Part shown: positions 42,600 to 50,649 of the stretch, piece by piece | How positions within the stretch are numbered: position 1 is the stretch's first letter | Layout: the number at the start of each line of letters is the position of its first letter | Source: Lysinibacillus telephonicus | GTDB lineage: Bacteria > Bacillota > Bacilli > Bacillales_A > Planococcaceae | Length of the DNA stretch: 64,000 nt | Direction of reading: 5' to 3' | Assembly (NCBI RefSeq): GCF_003966145.1 | Contig: NZ_RXNR01000017.1 | Span: 1 to 64,000 of the forward strand | Translations under genes and position numbers: made by a program | The notes under the pieces: model-generated | What the model saw: only the letters and a program-made list of their open reading frames with translations | Told to the model about the DNA's origin: nothing | Database searches by the model: none

Positions 42600-42667
42600 A
42601 AAAAGAGCATTCAAGAACCGAAGCTAAAATGAAAGCTTAAAGGTAAACCTTCGGTATCTTTATGCTC
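42600..42667 (-). terminator. Terminator of the 42678-43058 gene
   Basis: Read on the minus strand, GAGCAT and ACCGAAG pair with CTTCGGT and ATGCTC and are followed by five T. It lies 11 bases after the stop codon. Confidence 0.75.
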
Positions 42668-42677
42668 GTAAAAGGTA

Positions 42678-43058
42678 TCATGTAGTTGACTGTGTTAAAG
42701 TATCTGACTGTCTAATAAAATTAGTCTTATCAATTAATAATCCGCCATGCTCAATAAGCTGAACTTCTTTGAAAAATTGTGATTTGTTTTTGTTATACAT
42801 ATCAAACAATGTAAAGAAAGCTTTAGCCTGTAATTTGAACAACGGACCAAATTCTTTATCATCATGAGATAAAGTTAAACAATAATTGGTTTGCTCATCT
42901 TCATCTAACCCGATAAAGAGTGAGGGTCCTGAATCATTTAGCAATTCAATTAAACCATTTTTATTTAGGATACTGTACTCTCTCCAGTCACATACTTTGA
43001 CAGTGAATACATTCTTAGTAGAGCTATGGTAACTAAACGTTTTAATTTTAGAATTCAT
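42678..43058 (-). CDS. Orphan hypothetical protein
   Basis: This is a 126-residue soluble protein with no signal or membrane segment. GGAGGTTTC lies 6 bases before the ATG, and a terminator follows, so it is a real single-gene unit. The sequence alternates beta-like and charged segments (FTVKVCDWREYSILNKNG, SLFIGLDEDEQTNYCLTL, then LQAKAFFTLFDMYNKNK). It looks like a small immunity-protein or scaffold-like fold, but I recognise no family. It is the first gene of the accessory island. Confidence 0.7.
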   Translation of the reverse strand: MNSKIKTFSYHSSTKNVFTVKVCDWREYSILNKNGLIELLNDSGPSLFIGLDEDEQTNYCLTLSHDDKEFGPLFKLQAKAFFTLFDMYNKNKSQFFKEVQLIEHGGLLIDKTNFIRQSDTLTQSTT

Positions 43059-43248
43059 TTTTTGAAACCTCCAATATATATGCTATTTTGCTAATTCTAA
43101 ACAACTTATTATAATAATAAACGAAATCATTATGCTGTTGAGAATAGATGTTATGGGAAGAATATGTTGAAAAGAGCATAAAAAATGTTCATATAACCAA
43201 TATCATTACCTCTGATTTGGAAGAGCTTAATTACTGGAGACAGAGTGA

Positions 43249-43277
43249 TTGAATAGATGAATAAATTTACTTATAAT
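43249..43277 (+). promoter_or_regulatory. Sigma-A promoter of the candidate small RNA
   Basis: TTGAAT and TATAAT are exactly 17 bases apart. Transcription should start about 7 bases downstream, at 43284, which is the first base of a hairpin. Confidence 0.7.
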
Positions 43278-43283
43278 AAAATG

Positions 43284-43400
43284 GATACGATATTGCGAGT
43301 ATCGTATCACTAACCGAACTGTTTGAGTTCGGTTCGGCAAAAGTAGATCCATTTAAAGAGCTACCCTCTTCCAGGCTTCGGGTAGTTCTTTCTTTTTTTC
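43284..43400 (+). ncRNA. Candidate structured small RNA or regulatory leader
   Basis: Three consecutive hairpins are present: GATACGATA / TATCGTATC (43284-43308), CCGAACT / AGTTCGG (43314-43332) and AGAGCTACCC / GGGTAGTTCT (43357-43389). The last is followed by a T-rich tract to 43399 and forms an intrinsic terminator. With the promoter above, this defines a transcript of about 115 bases without a credible reading frame. It lies about 100 bases upstream of an XRE regulator gene, so it is either an independent sRNA or a terminator-containing leader. No known RNA family was recognised. Confidence 0.6.
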
Positions 43401-43506
43401 TATCTTGTGTTATTAAAAAACATCTCCTATCTATGATAATAAGGATCAGTCGATCATAAAACAGGATTTCCGTTTTGGAAAAACGTGAATGAGGAGATGA
43501 TTGTTT

Positions 43507-43941
43507 TTGAAGAAGGAAACACAACAAATGACTGATGATTTTGGGAAAATGTTAAAAAGATTGAGGGTAGAACAAGGGCTTTCCTTGAATGACCTTTCAA
43601 TTAAAACAGGCATCTCAAGTTCTTACATCAATAGACTTGAACAATCAAAAAGAAAGTCTGTGAGCTTCGGGAAGCTTGTGGCACTCTCAGAAGCATTAGG
43701 AGTTGAGCCATGGGTTCTTGCAGGTTCAAGTCTCAACTGGAGCAAAGGCGAGACAATAGGTTTAAAGGAATTATTATTAAATCACCAAGTAAAGTATAAT
43801 GAGAAATTACTAAGTTCAGATGTTAAGGAAATACTACTTGAAATTCTTGAAGCTATTCTCGATGCCGAATGGTCAAAAGAAAGCATTCTATCTGATCTCC
43901 AAGAAATCGGGGAATTGATCAGCGAATTAAAGGAGATTTAA
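43507..43941 (+). CDS. XRE-family helix-turn-helix regulator
   Basis: The protein has about 144 residues. TTG 43507 gives 10-base spacing to GAGGAG; TTG 43501 and ATG 43528 are alternatives. The N-terminal HTH_3 domain (FGKMLKRLRVEQGLSLNDLS ... SSYINRLEQSKRK) is followed by an all-helical C-terminal region (ELLLNHQVKYNEKLLSSDVK, then EILLEILEAIL). The layout resembles SinR/Xre-type regulators with an added dimerisation helix. The same two-part layout appears in the regulator at 62948. It may control the island or the BREX operon. Confidence 0.88.
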   Translation: MKKETQQMTDDFGKMLKRLRVEQGLSLNDLSIKTGISSSYINRLEQSKRKSVSFGKLVALSEALGVEPWVLAGSSLNWSKGETIGLKELLLNHQVKYNEKLLSSDVKEILLEILEAILDAEWSKESILSDLQEIGELISELKEI

Positions 43942-44198
43942 TTCTTCGGCGGTAACAGGCTTACTGTTGCCGTTTACATATGGAATAGATATAAGTTATT
44001 AATGGTATAAATATAAACTTCATATAAAATATAGATTTCTCCGATGCAAGGAATATAGAACTATATTTAACATATATAGAAAGTGTATAGATGTTATCCA
44101 TATGATTTTCAAGTCTAATAAACGTTTGTTTAGAATGCTTGACTATAGCCAATAACCCATTTATAATTCACAGAAAATAGCAAAATGAGGTGAATTAT

Positions 44199-44267
44199 AT
44201 GGTTTTTAGGAACCGAAAAAAGGACAATTTTATAAGTAAAAGGCAAAGCACTTACCGAATGTGTTAA
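44199..44267 (+). other. Possible 22-residue basic peptide ORF
   Basis: ATG 44199 follows GAGGTGAATT and opens MVFRNRKKDNFISKRQSTYR plus MC, with the stop inside the terminator hairpin that follows. The pairing of good ribosome binding site and immediate terminator is suggestive, but the peptide is too short to judge. The other parts of 43942-44355 contain only a dyad CGGTAACAG / CTGTTGCCG (near 43948) after the XRE gene. Confidence 0.25.
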
Positions 44268-44292
44268 GAATCTTGGTAGGTGCTTTTTTCAT
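44246..44292 (+). terminator. Intrinsic terminator
   Basis: AGCACTTACC pairs with GGTAGGTGCT through one G-U pair and is followed by six T. It ends any transcript coming through the XRE gene or the micro-ORF. Confidence 0.85.
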
Positions 44293-44355
44293 GTATTTAT
44301 TTTTTACCAAACCCAAAAGAGAAGGAATAATTAAATTGTGAAAGGGTGGAGTGTC

Positions 44356-45453
44356 ATGAGTAAGAGTGGTACGAAGAAAGAAAATTTACTTTCAATATTC
44401 TTGAAGGAGAACCCGCAATTGCTTTCAGATGCACTTGGATTTCAGGTAGACAATTTGGTTTTGGAACAGAGACATGCTCATCGCAACATAGATATTCGAG
44501 CGGTGGATTCTAAACGAAGAATTCCTTTACTTATTGAAGTTCAGCTCACGAAAGCTAATACCGCATATTTGAATCGAATGTTAGAAATGATTGAGAGATA
44601 TAATGAATCGGTTATAGTATGGATTGCAAAGTCATTTGATGAAGAAATTTTGGATGAATTGAGGAAGTGGTTTTCATTACATCAAAAAGAGTTTGTTGAT
44701 TTTTATGCCCTTTCGCTTCATGAAGATACCATCGCTGTATTGGAAAAACTAAATGAAATGTATCGTTTGGATATATATAAGAACTTTTATCTGTTAAGGG
44801 AACTGAATCCCCTGCTAAATACTGAATTAGTGAACCACCAAATTCATCCATCGCATTGTGGGCAGATTAATACAATTCCATCACCACCTGATTTTGATCG
44901 AACTGAAGATGTAAAGCGAGCAATGTTACAAGTATTGCGTAGCAAAATACCGTATTTTCTTAATTTTCATTACGATAAAAAGACAAATCGAAATGATCGA
45001 ATCCTTACTTGCGGTGCGGGCAAAACTGGGATAATTTATAGATGCTCTGCACAGGATGTTCGGAATCTTGCATTTGTCGAGCTATACTTCGACAAAGCAG
45101 AAAAGGATTGGTACGAATCATTTAAAGGTATTGAAAAGGAACTTGTTGCAACTATTCACAAGGACTTGTGCTTTAGGAAAAGGAGAATTGGGGTCTATTT
45201 CAAGCCAGAGGAAGGTTATGAACCAACCTTTGAGAAAATTGCGGAAGTCTTTCAGAAAATGATAGATGGATTCTCCCCTTTTATTCTTGGAAGAAAAGAA
45301 ATTGGTATGGCTGTTTCAGAAAAGTATCATGAAGAGTATATAATGAAAAAATTTGTTCAAGTTCCAATCGAGTTACAAGAGCAACCATTTCCAACTGAAG
45401 AAAGTTACAGAATTGAAATGGAGGAATTATCCGAACTGTTGTTAACAAAGTAA
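44356..45453 (+). CDS. PD-(D/E)XK-like N-terminal domain protein, DUF4268-like C terminus
   Basis: The protein has 365 residues. ATG 44356 lies 5 bases after GGTGGA and is preferred to the upstream GTG. Residues about 40-64 (NIDIRAVDSKRRIPLLIEVQ) have the D-x(n)-E-x-Q/K spacing of a PD-(D/E)XK nuclease (Asp46, Glu61, Gln63 in place of Lys), with a basic follow-up strand. Residues about 210-320 (AFVELYFDKAEKDWYESF ... RRIGVYFKPEEG) resemble DUF4268. Such proteins recur in defence islands. It stands alone between two terminators just upstream of BREX. Activity is unproven, particularly with Gln in place of Lys. Confidence 0.65.
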   Translation: MSKSGTKKENLLSIFLKENPQLLSDALGFQVDNLVLEQRHAHRNIDIRAVDSKRRIPLLIEVQLTKANTAYLNRMLEMIERYNESVIVWIAKSFDEEILDELRKWFSLHQKEFVDFYALSLHEDTIAVLEKLNEMYRLDIYKNFYLLRELNPLLNTELVNHQIHPSHCGQINTIPSPPDFDRTEDVKRAMLQVLRSKIPYFLNFHYDKKTNRNDRILTCGAGKTGIIYRCSAQDVRNLAFVELYFDKAEKDWYESFKGIEKELVATIHKDLCFRKRRIGVYFKPEEGYEPTFEKIAEVFQKMIDGFSPFILGRKEIGMAVSEKYHEEYIMKKFVQVPIELQEQPFPTEESYRIEMEELSELLLTK

Positions 45454-45460
45454 CACCATA

Positions 45461-45506
45461 GAAGGCTTCATATCGTTGAGATGTGAAGTCTTATTTGTTT
45501 TTTGTA
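45461..45506 (+). terminator. Terminator before the BREX operon
   Basis: GGCTTCATATC pairs with GATGTGAAGTC, with G-U pairs, around a 5-base loop. TTATTTGTTTTTTG follows. Confidence 0.75.
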
Positions 45507-45543
45507 GCATTTTAGGAGAATAAGTCGAATGCCCAGGATAAAA

Positions 45544-45572
45544 TTGAATTAAAGATAGAGTAAGAGTAAAAT
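45544..45572 (+). promoter_or_regulatory. BREX operon promoter
   Basis: TTGAAT and TAAAAT are separated by exactly 17 bases. They lie 39 bases before the first start codon and just after a terminator, so this is the likely main promoter for the whole operon. Confidence 0.7.
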
Positions 45573-45610
45573 AAGAGTTAAGTGAAATTCGATTGTACGA
45601 GGTGAACTTC

Positions 45611-45853
45611 GTGGAAGTAAGGCTTTTTTACCGCACTCAACGTGATTTAGCGACAGCTTTAAACAAGATAGTTGATGCATATTGGCAGGAAGAAATAAGG
45701 GAAGATGAACTTATCGAGGGCATAAAGAGTATGTACGAACATAATCAGGAGAAGCTGATAAAGAATAATGAGTTTACCAAGGTGATTCAACAGCAAAGCG
45801 GAAAAAGACGATTAGCGGTAGTTGGAAAAATTTTAGAAAAAGAAATAGGTTAA
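45611..45853 (+). CDS. Small TIGR04540-like protein, first gene of BREX operon
   Basis: The protein has 80 residues from GTG 45611, six bases after CGAGGTG; a TTG at 45593 is possible. The sequence VEVRLFYRTQRDLATALNKI ... EFTKVIQQQSGKRRLAVVGK is recalled as the TIGR04540 family of small Firmicutes proteins with a conserved C-terminal GKRRL. It is soluble, helical and basic at the end. It lies directly between the BREX promoter and brxA, so it is expressed with the system; a regulatory or accessory part is inferred. The family assignment is from memory. Confidence 0.6.
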   Translation: MEVRLFYRTQRDLATALNKIVDAYWQEEIREDELIEGIKSMYEHNQEKLIKNNEFTKVIQQQSGKRRLAVVGKILEKEIG

Positions 45854-45879
45854 TAGTCTTGTGTGAAAGGTATGATTAG

Positions 45880-46476
45880 ATGGCAATGGATTTAGAATAT
45901 TCTTCAAGTTTAAATGGTGCTTCCTTTTTATTATTTGAACTAAAGCAGGTCGCAAAATTGAAGCGAATGGATTTAACATCAGAAGAAATTAGAAGAAGGG
46001 TGATTGAAGAGAACCTCTTCCAATTTGAGAAAAAGGGAAGAATTAATCGGACATTACCTTCCATTATGAGGAGATTGGAAGTAATAGACCCTGTATTAGC
46101 AGATCTAATGGTAGAGGGTTCAATTGAAATAAGTAAAGTAATTAATTTGTACGCCATTATGAAAACAGATTTACTGTTCTATGAATTTATGAACGAAGTC
46201 ATAAGCGAGAAATTTCGTCATAATGATTACCTCATTGAGAAAAAAGATATGAACGTATTTTTTACTGCAAAAGCTGAACAAAGTGAAAAGGTTGCAAGTT
46301 GGAGTGCTATTAATACGGAAAAGTTGAAACGGGCATTTATGCAAGTACTTTATGAGAGTGGACTATTAAAGGAACGGCGTGGCAACGAGTTAAATCGCCT
46401 TATCATTGATCAGCAATTAAGAGAGCATCTAATCCATATTGGTGATGCACAGTATGTCCATGCGATGGGAGAGTAG
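45880..46476 (+). CDS. brxA: BREX protein BrxA (DUF1819)
   Basis: The protein has 198 residues. It has the DUF1819 pattern: N-terminal SSSLNGASFLLFELKQVAKL, then RRVIEENLFQFEKKGRINRT and the C-terminal WSAINTEKLKRAFMQVLYES-GLL segment. BrxA is a small DNA-binding protein of two winged-helix-like domains and the usual first gene of type 1 BREX. It is followed by brxB after 3 bases. Confidence 0.9.
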   Translation: MAMDLEYSSSLNGASFLLFELKQVAKLKRMDLTSEEIRRRVIEENLFQFEKKGRINRTLPSIMRRLEVIDPVLADLMVEGSIEISKVINLYAIMKTDLLFYEFMNEVISEKFRHNDYLIEKKDMNVFFTAKAEQSEKVASWSAINTEKLKRAFMQVLYESGLLKERRGNELNRLIIDQQLREHLIHIGDAQYVHAMGE

Positions 46477-46479
46477 AAT

Positions 46480-47046
46480 ATGACAAACATCAATGCCAGA
46501 CTGGATAAAATTATTCCTAAAATAAGAGAGGACAAGTTCATTGAAGGAAGAGGACTTGGCAATGAAATAAGCTTCTATGTTTTTGACTATGAACCTGAAT
46601 ATGAATTAAAAGTCAGAGATTATGTGAAGCACATAAAAAAAGAATTTTCTTATGAAGGTACGAACAGACGAATAATTGAGTTTGATCTATACAAAATGCT
46701 CATTGAAATAACAAAAGAAAAGAGAATTTTTGATCGGATATTTGAGATGGAGAAAAGGCAAGGAAAAGATTCACTGTTCAAAGCAATGACAACCTTTGCA
46801 AAGCCAGATGTTTTTCTGCAAAAAATTAAGGAGCAGATTGAAGACCATAATGTTGTCCTCTTGACAGGAGTAGGGAAAGTATACCCGTTCGTACGGTCAC
46901 ACAATATTTTGAATAACCTTCAAGAGGTATTGGATAAAACACCCGTCATCATGTTTTTTCCAGGTCAATATGACGGTCAATCACTTCAATTATTTAGCAA
47001 AATTAAAGACGATAACTACTATCGTGCATTCCGCTTAGTAGATTAA
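46480..47046 (+). CDS. brxB: BREX protein BrxB (DUF1788)
   Basis: The protein has 188 residues. It fits DUF1788: GLGNEISFYVFDYEPEYELK near the start and VVLLTGVGKVYPFVRSHNIL, then PVIMFFPGQYDGQSLQLF near the end. BrxB is needed for both methylation and phage restriction in studied type 1 systems. It is tightly packed between brxA and brxC. Confidence 0.93.
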   Translation: MTNINARLDKIIPKIREDKFIEGRGLGNEISFYVFDYEPEYELKVRDYVKHIKKEFSYEGTNRRIIEFDLYKMLIEITKEKRIFDRIFEMEKRQGKDSLFKAMTTFAKPDVFLQKIKEQIEDHNVVLLTGVGKVYPFVRSHNILNNLQEVLDKTPVIMFFPGQYDGQSLQLFSKIKDDNYYRAFRLVD

Positions 47047-47065
47047 TGGAAGAGAGGGAAATTGG

Positions 47066-50000
47066 ATGCTACTAAAAGAGATGTTTTTAAAAGATATTGA
47101 ACGTGATATTCGTGGGGTTATTAAAGTCGCTCAAACAAACGAAGCGGATATTTATCAAGAATTAGACGAGTATGTTGTAACACAAGAATTACATAAACAT
47201 TTTTCTAAGTTTTATGAAAACTATTTAAAGGGAGTCCAAGGTAATACGGACAAAATGGGTGTCTGGATTAGCGGATTCTTCGGTTCGGGTAAATCACACT
47301 TCCTTAAAATCCTTGCGTACCTTTTAGAAAACAGAGCAGTTCAAGGAAAGAAGCCAGTTGATTTCTTTGAAGAAAAAATAAAAGACGCTCTTGTGTATGC
47401 CAATATGAAGCGTACAGCAGACGTGGATACAGAAGTTATTCTATTTAATATTGATTCGAAAAGCTCTTTAGATAATAAATCAAAAGAAGATGCAATATTA
47501 CGTGTGTTCATGAAAGTGTTTTACGAGCATCGTGGCTACTACGGTGACATTCCAGGTGTTGCTGAGATGGAAAAGTATTTAGATAAGCAAGGTGTTTACG
47601 AAACATTTAAGACTGAATTCCATGCTCTTGCGGGTGAAGCATGGGAAGAACGTCGAAACAGTTTCTACTTCGATGCAGATTATGTCATTGGAGCATTAGT
47701 AAAAGCGACAAACATGACAGAAGAATCTGCACGTAATTGGTTTGAAAGTGGAGTTAATAATTTTGAAATTAGCATTGAGAAATTCGCAAAAGATGTAAAG
47801 GAATACATTGATAGTAAAGGTCCAAATTTTCATCTGGTGTTTTTAGTTGACGAGATTGGACAGTACATTGGGGATAACCGTAACTTGATGCTGAACTTAC
47901 AAACATTAACGGAAGATTTAGGGACATATGCACAAGGTAAAGTATGGATTATGGTCACTTCTCAAGAAAGTATTGACTCAATTATTAAAGTCAAAGGGGA
48001 TGACTTTTCACGTATTCAAGGTCGTTTTGACACACGATTATCCCTATCATCTATCTCAGTTGATGAAGTGATTAAAAAGCGTATTTTAGAAAAATATCCA
48101 CATGTGTTGGACAAGTTAAGAGCCGATTATCCGAATAAAAGTGCTATCTTGAAAAATTTAATTAGCTTTAAAGAAAGTACAGCAGATCTTCGTGGTTATG
48201 AAGATGATATGGAATTTGCCGAAGTTTATCCGTTCGTACCGTATCAATTTAAGCTACTACAAAACGTGTTCGAACAAGTACGAAAGCATGGTTCTTCTGG
48301 AAAGCACTTATCTGAAGGGGAACGTTCGATGTTATCCGCATTTAAGGAAGCGGGACTTCAATATAAGGATGCAGAAGAAGGTTCTCTCATTCCGTTCTAT
48401 GCATTTTACGATACGATCAAAGAATTTTTAAATCCTTCTATTTCAAGGGTAATCGAAGGGGCAAGCATGAATCCTGCTTTAAAAGATGATCCGTTTAACA
48501 TTGATTTGTTAAAAGTGCTGTTCATGATCAAGTACATTAAAGAACTTCCAGCAAACATTGATAATATCGCTACTCTTATGGTCACACATATTGACGAAGA
48601 TAAATTGGAGTTAAAAGAAAAAATCAAAGTGGCACTACGGAAGTTAATGTCACAAACATTGATTGGAAAGAACGGGGACAACTACCTATTCTTAACTGAC
48701 GATGAACAAGATATTAACCGAGAAATCAAGCAGTTGAATGTTGATGAAAATTTGGTAAAACGTGAATTAGCCCAATATATCTTTAATGATCTATATGAAG
48801 AAAAACGTTTCACTTATTCAAAACAATATTCTTTCTCTTACAATCAAGTAATGGATGAAAAGCCTTATGGCAATCAAACGTCAAACATCGGTATTCAAAT
48901 CTTGTCACCACTATCAGACCATTATGCTAAGTCTGACCAAGAGCTAATGATGATGTCATCAGGCAATGGGGAAACGATATTGAAACTGGGTGGCAACGAA
49001 GCGTATGTTGAGGAAATGGAAGAAGCGTTACGTATTGAAGAATATCGCAAGAAAAAGAACATCACACAATTACCTGAAAACATCCAAAATATATTAAATA
49101 ACAAACAAGCTGAAGCACGTGAAAGAAGACGACGAGTGCGAGAATTGTTAGAAGAAGCGATCAAAGACGGTGCATTCTTCGTTAACGGCGACAAAATGGA
49201 TATTAAAGGCTCTTCCGTAAAAGAAAAAATAAATACGGCATTTAAGCATTTAGTCGATAACGTCTACACGAAATTAGGCTATGTGAAAGATCATTTGGAA
49301 AATGAACGAGAACTCATTTCTATGTTAGCTTCGGATGAGCAACAAATTTCCTTTGACGAACAAATGATTCAAAGTCCGAATGACCTTGCGAAAAGTGAAG
49401 TTTATGAATATATCGACTTGCAGGAGCAATTGAATAAACAAGTCCGAGTGAAACTTGTGTATGATCGTTTTGTAGACAAACCTTATGGCTGGAAACAGCT
49501 TGATATAGCAGGTCTCCTTGCACAATTGCTAAAAGAGCAACGCATTCGCATTCGTTATAATTCGGAGTATTTAGAGCCAGAAATCGACACAAACAAATTA
49601 TTGACGGTTTTCGGAAAAACAACGGAAGCGGATAAAGGAATCATTACAAAACGAGTGAAAGTGGATGAAGCCCTTCTTCGTACTGCGAGAAGAATTTGCA
49701 AAGAAGTATTTAATACAACGGATTTAGCAGATGATGAAGACGGTCTGGCAAAGGATATTCGTTCGCTTATTGCTAAGCAAGTAGATGAAATCAATTCTTT
49801 CAAAGCACGTTACGAAGGTAGAAAATATCCTGGCTTGAGTTTATTAAACAAAGGCTTAGAATACTTCGAACAATTTAACAATCAATTGGATAACGCCTCT
49901 TTCTTCTTGAAACTGAAAGAAATGGAAGATGATTTAGCAGATTGGGAAGAAGACATTGTGTATGTAAAGAGCTTCTTCGAATCGAATCAAAAAGATATTT

Positions 50001-50638
50001 TCGACCGAGGATTAGCAGGACTTGTAAAGTACGAAGAAAATAAATCGTACTTATCAGGTGACGAAATAGAAAAAGCAATGCATCAACTACGAAATATTGT
50101 GGAAGATCCAATTCCTTATAAAAACATTAAAGACATCCCTGATTTACTTCACGAATTAGAGCAACAAATAGAGGCTGTATTAGTAGAGAAAAAAGCAAAT
50201 GCCAATGAAAAACTACAAGCCGATTATAATGAATTAGTTCTACAGGCTACGCAGTATGGTGTTTCAAATGAAACGAAACAACGAGTGGAACAATACTATC
50301 AAGGATTAAAAGGAAGTATTGAGCAGTTTACCGATATTTTCAAGGTGGATGCAACGATTTCGCAAAGTAACAGTTATAAAGAAAAGACACTGAAAGAAAT
50401 ACGACAAGAAATTGCAGAATGGCAACGAAAAAAAGCAGAAGAACAAAAGAAAATTGCAGGCACAGTTGTAGAGCCACCAATTGAACCAGTAGTTCAGAAA
50501 CAGACAGTGAAAGCAAAAGAGCTTGTGACGGTGAAAACATTGTCGACAGAAGAAGAAGTCGATTTATACATCAATACGCTCTCCCACAAGCTAAAGCAAA
50601 TCATTAAAGCAAATAAACAAATTGAGTTTATTGAATAA
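47066..50638 (+). CDS. brxC: BREX P-loop ATPase BrxC
   Basis: This is a 1190-residue protein with Walker A GFFGSGKSHFLK (residues 70-81) and a Walker B-like VFLVDEIGQYIG near residue 265. Then come long helical and coiled-coil segments and a charged C-terminal tail. Length and motifs match BrxC/PglY, a large AAA-like ATPase distantly related to ORC/Cdc6. It lies in the operon order expected for type 1 BREX, 12 bases before pglX. The frame is intact throughout. Confidence 0.95.
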   Translation: MLLKEMFLKDIERDIRGVIKVAQTNEADIYQELDEYVVTQELHKHFSKFYENYLKGVQGNTDKMGVWISGFFGSGKSHFLKILAYLLENRAVQGKKPVDFFEEKIKDALVYANMKRTADVDTEVILFNIDSKSSLDNKSKEDAILRVFMKVFYEHRGYYGDIPGVAEMEKYLDKQGVYETFKTEFHALAGEAWEERRNSFYFDADYVIGALVKATNMTEESARNWFESGVNNFEISIEKFAKDVKEYIDSKGPNFHLVFLVDEIGQYIGDNRNLMLNLQTLTEDLGTYAQGKVWIMVTSQESIDSIIKVKGDDFSRIQGRFDTRLSLSSISVDEVIKKRILEKYPHVLDKLRADYPNKSAILKNLISFKESTADLRGYEDDMEFAEVYPFVPYQFKLLQNVFEQVRKHGSSGKHLSEGERSMLSAFKEAGLQYKDAEEGSLIPFYAFYDTIKEFLNPSISRVIEGASMNPALKDDPFNIDLLKVLFMIKYIKELPANIDNIATLMVTHIDEDKLELKEKIKVALRKLMSQTLIGKNGDNYLFLTDDEQDINREIKQLNVDENLVKRELAQYIFNDLYEEKRFTYSKQYSFSYNQVMDEKPYGNQTSNIGIQILSPLSDHYAKSDQELMMMSSGNGETILKLGGNEAYVEEMEEALRIEEYRKKKNITQLPENIQNILNNKQAEARERRRRVRELLEEAIKDGAFFVNGDKMDIKGSSVKEKINTAFKHLVDNVYTKLGYVKDHLENERELISMLASDEQQISFDEQMIQSPNDLAKSEVYEYIDLQEQLNKQVRVKLVYDRFVDKPYGWKQLDIAGLLAQLLKEQRIRIRYNSEYLEPEIDTNKLLTVFGKTTEADKGIITKRVKVDEALLRTARRICKEVFNTTDLADDEDGLAKDIRSLIAKQVDEINSFKARYEGRKYPGLSLLNKGLEYFEQFNNQLDNASFFLKLKEMEDDLADWEEDIVYVKSFFESNQKDIFDRGLAGLVKYEENKSYLSGDEIEKAMHQLRNIVEDPIPYKNIKDIPDLLHELEQQIEAVLVEKKANANEKLQADYNELVLQATQYGVSNETKQRVEQYYQGLKGSIEQFTDIFKVDATISQSNSYKEKTLKEIRQEIAEWQRKKAEEQKKIAGTVVEPPIEPVVQKQTVKAKELVTVKTLSTEEEVDLYINTLSHKLKQIIKANKQIEFIE

Positions 50639-50649
50639 GGGTGAAATAG

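Noticed and set aside
43267-43527. 86-codon minus-strand open frame antisense to the candidate small RNA
   Set aside because: No ribosome binding site and atypical composition; the plus-strand promoter, hairpins and terminator explain the region better.
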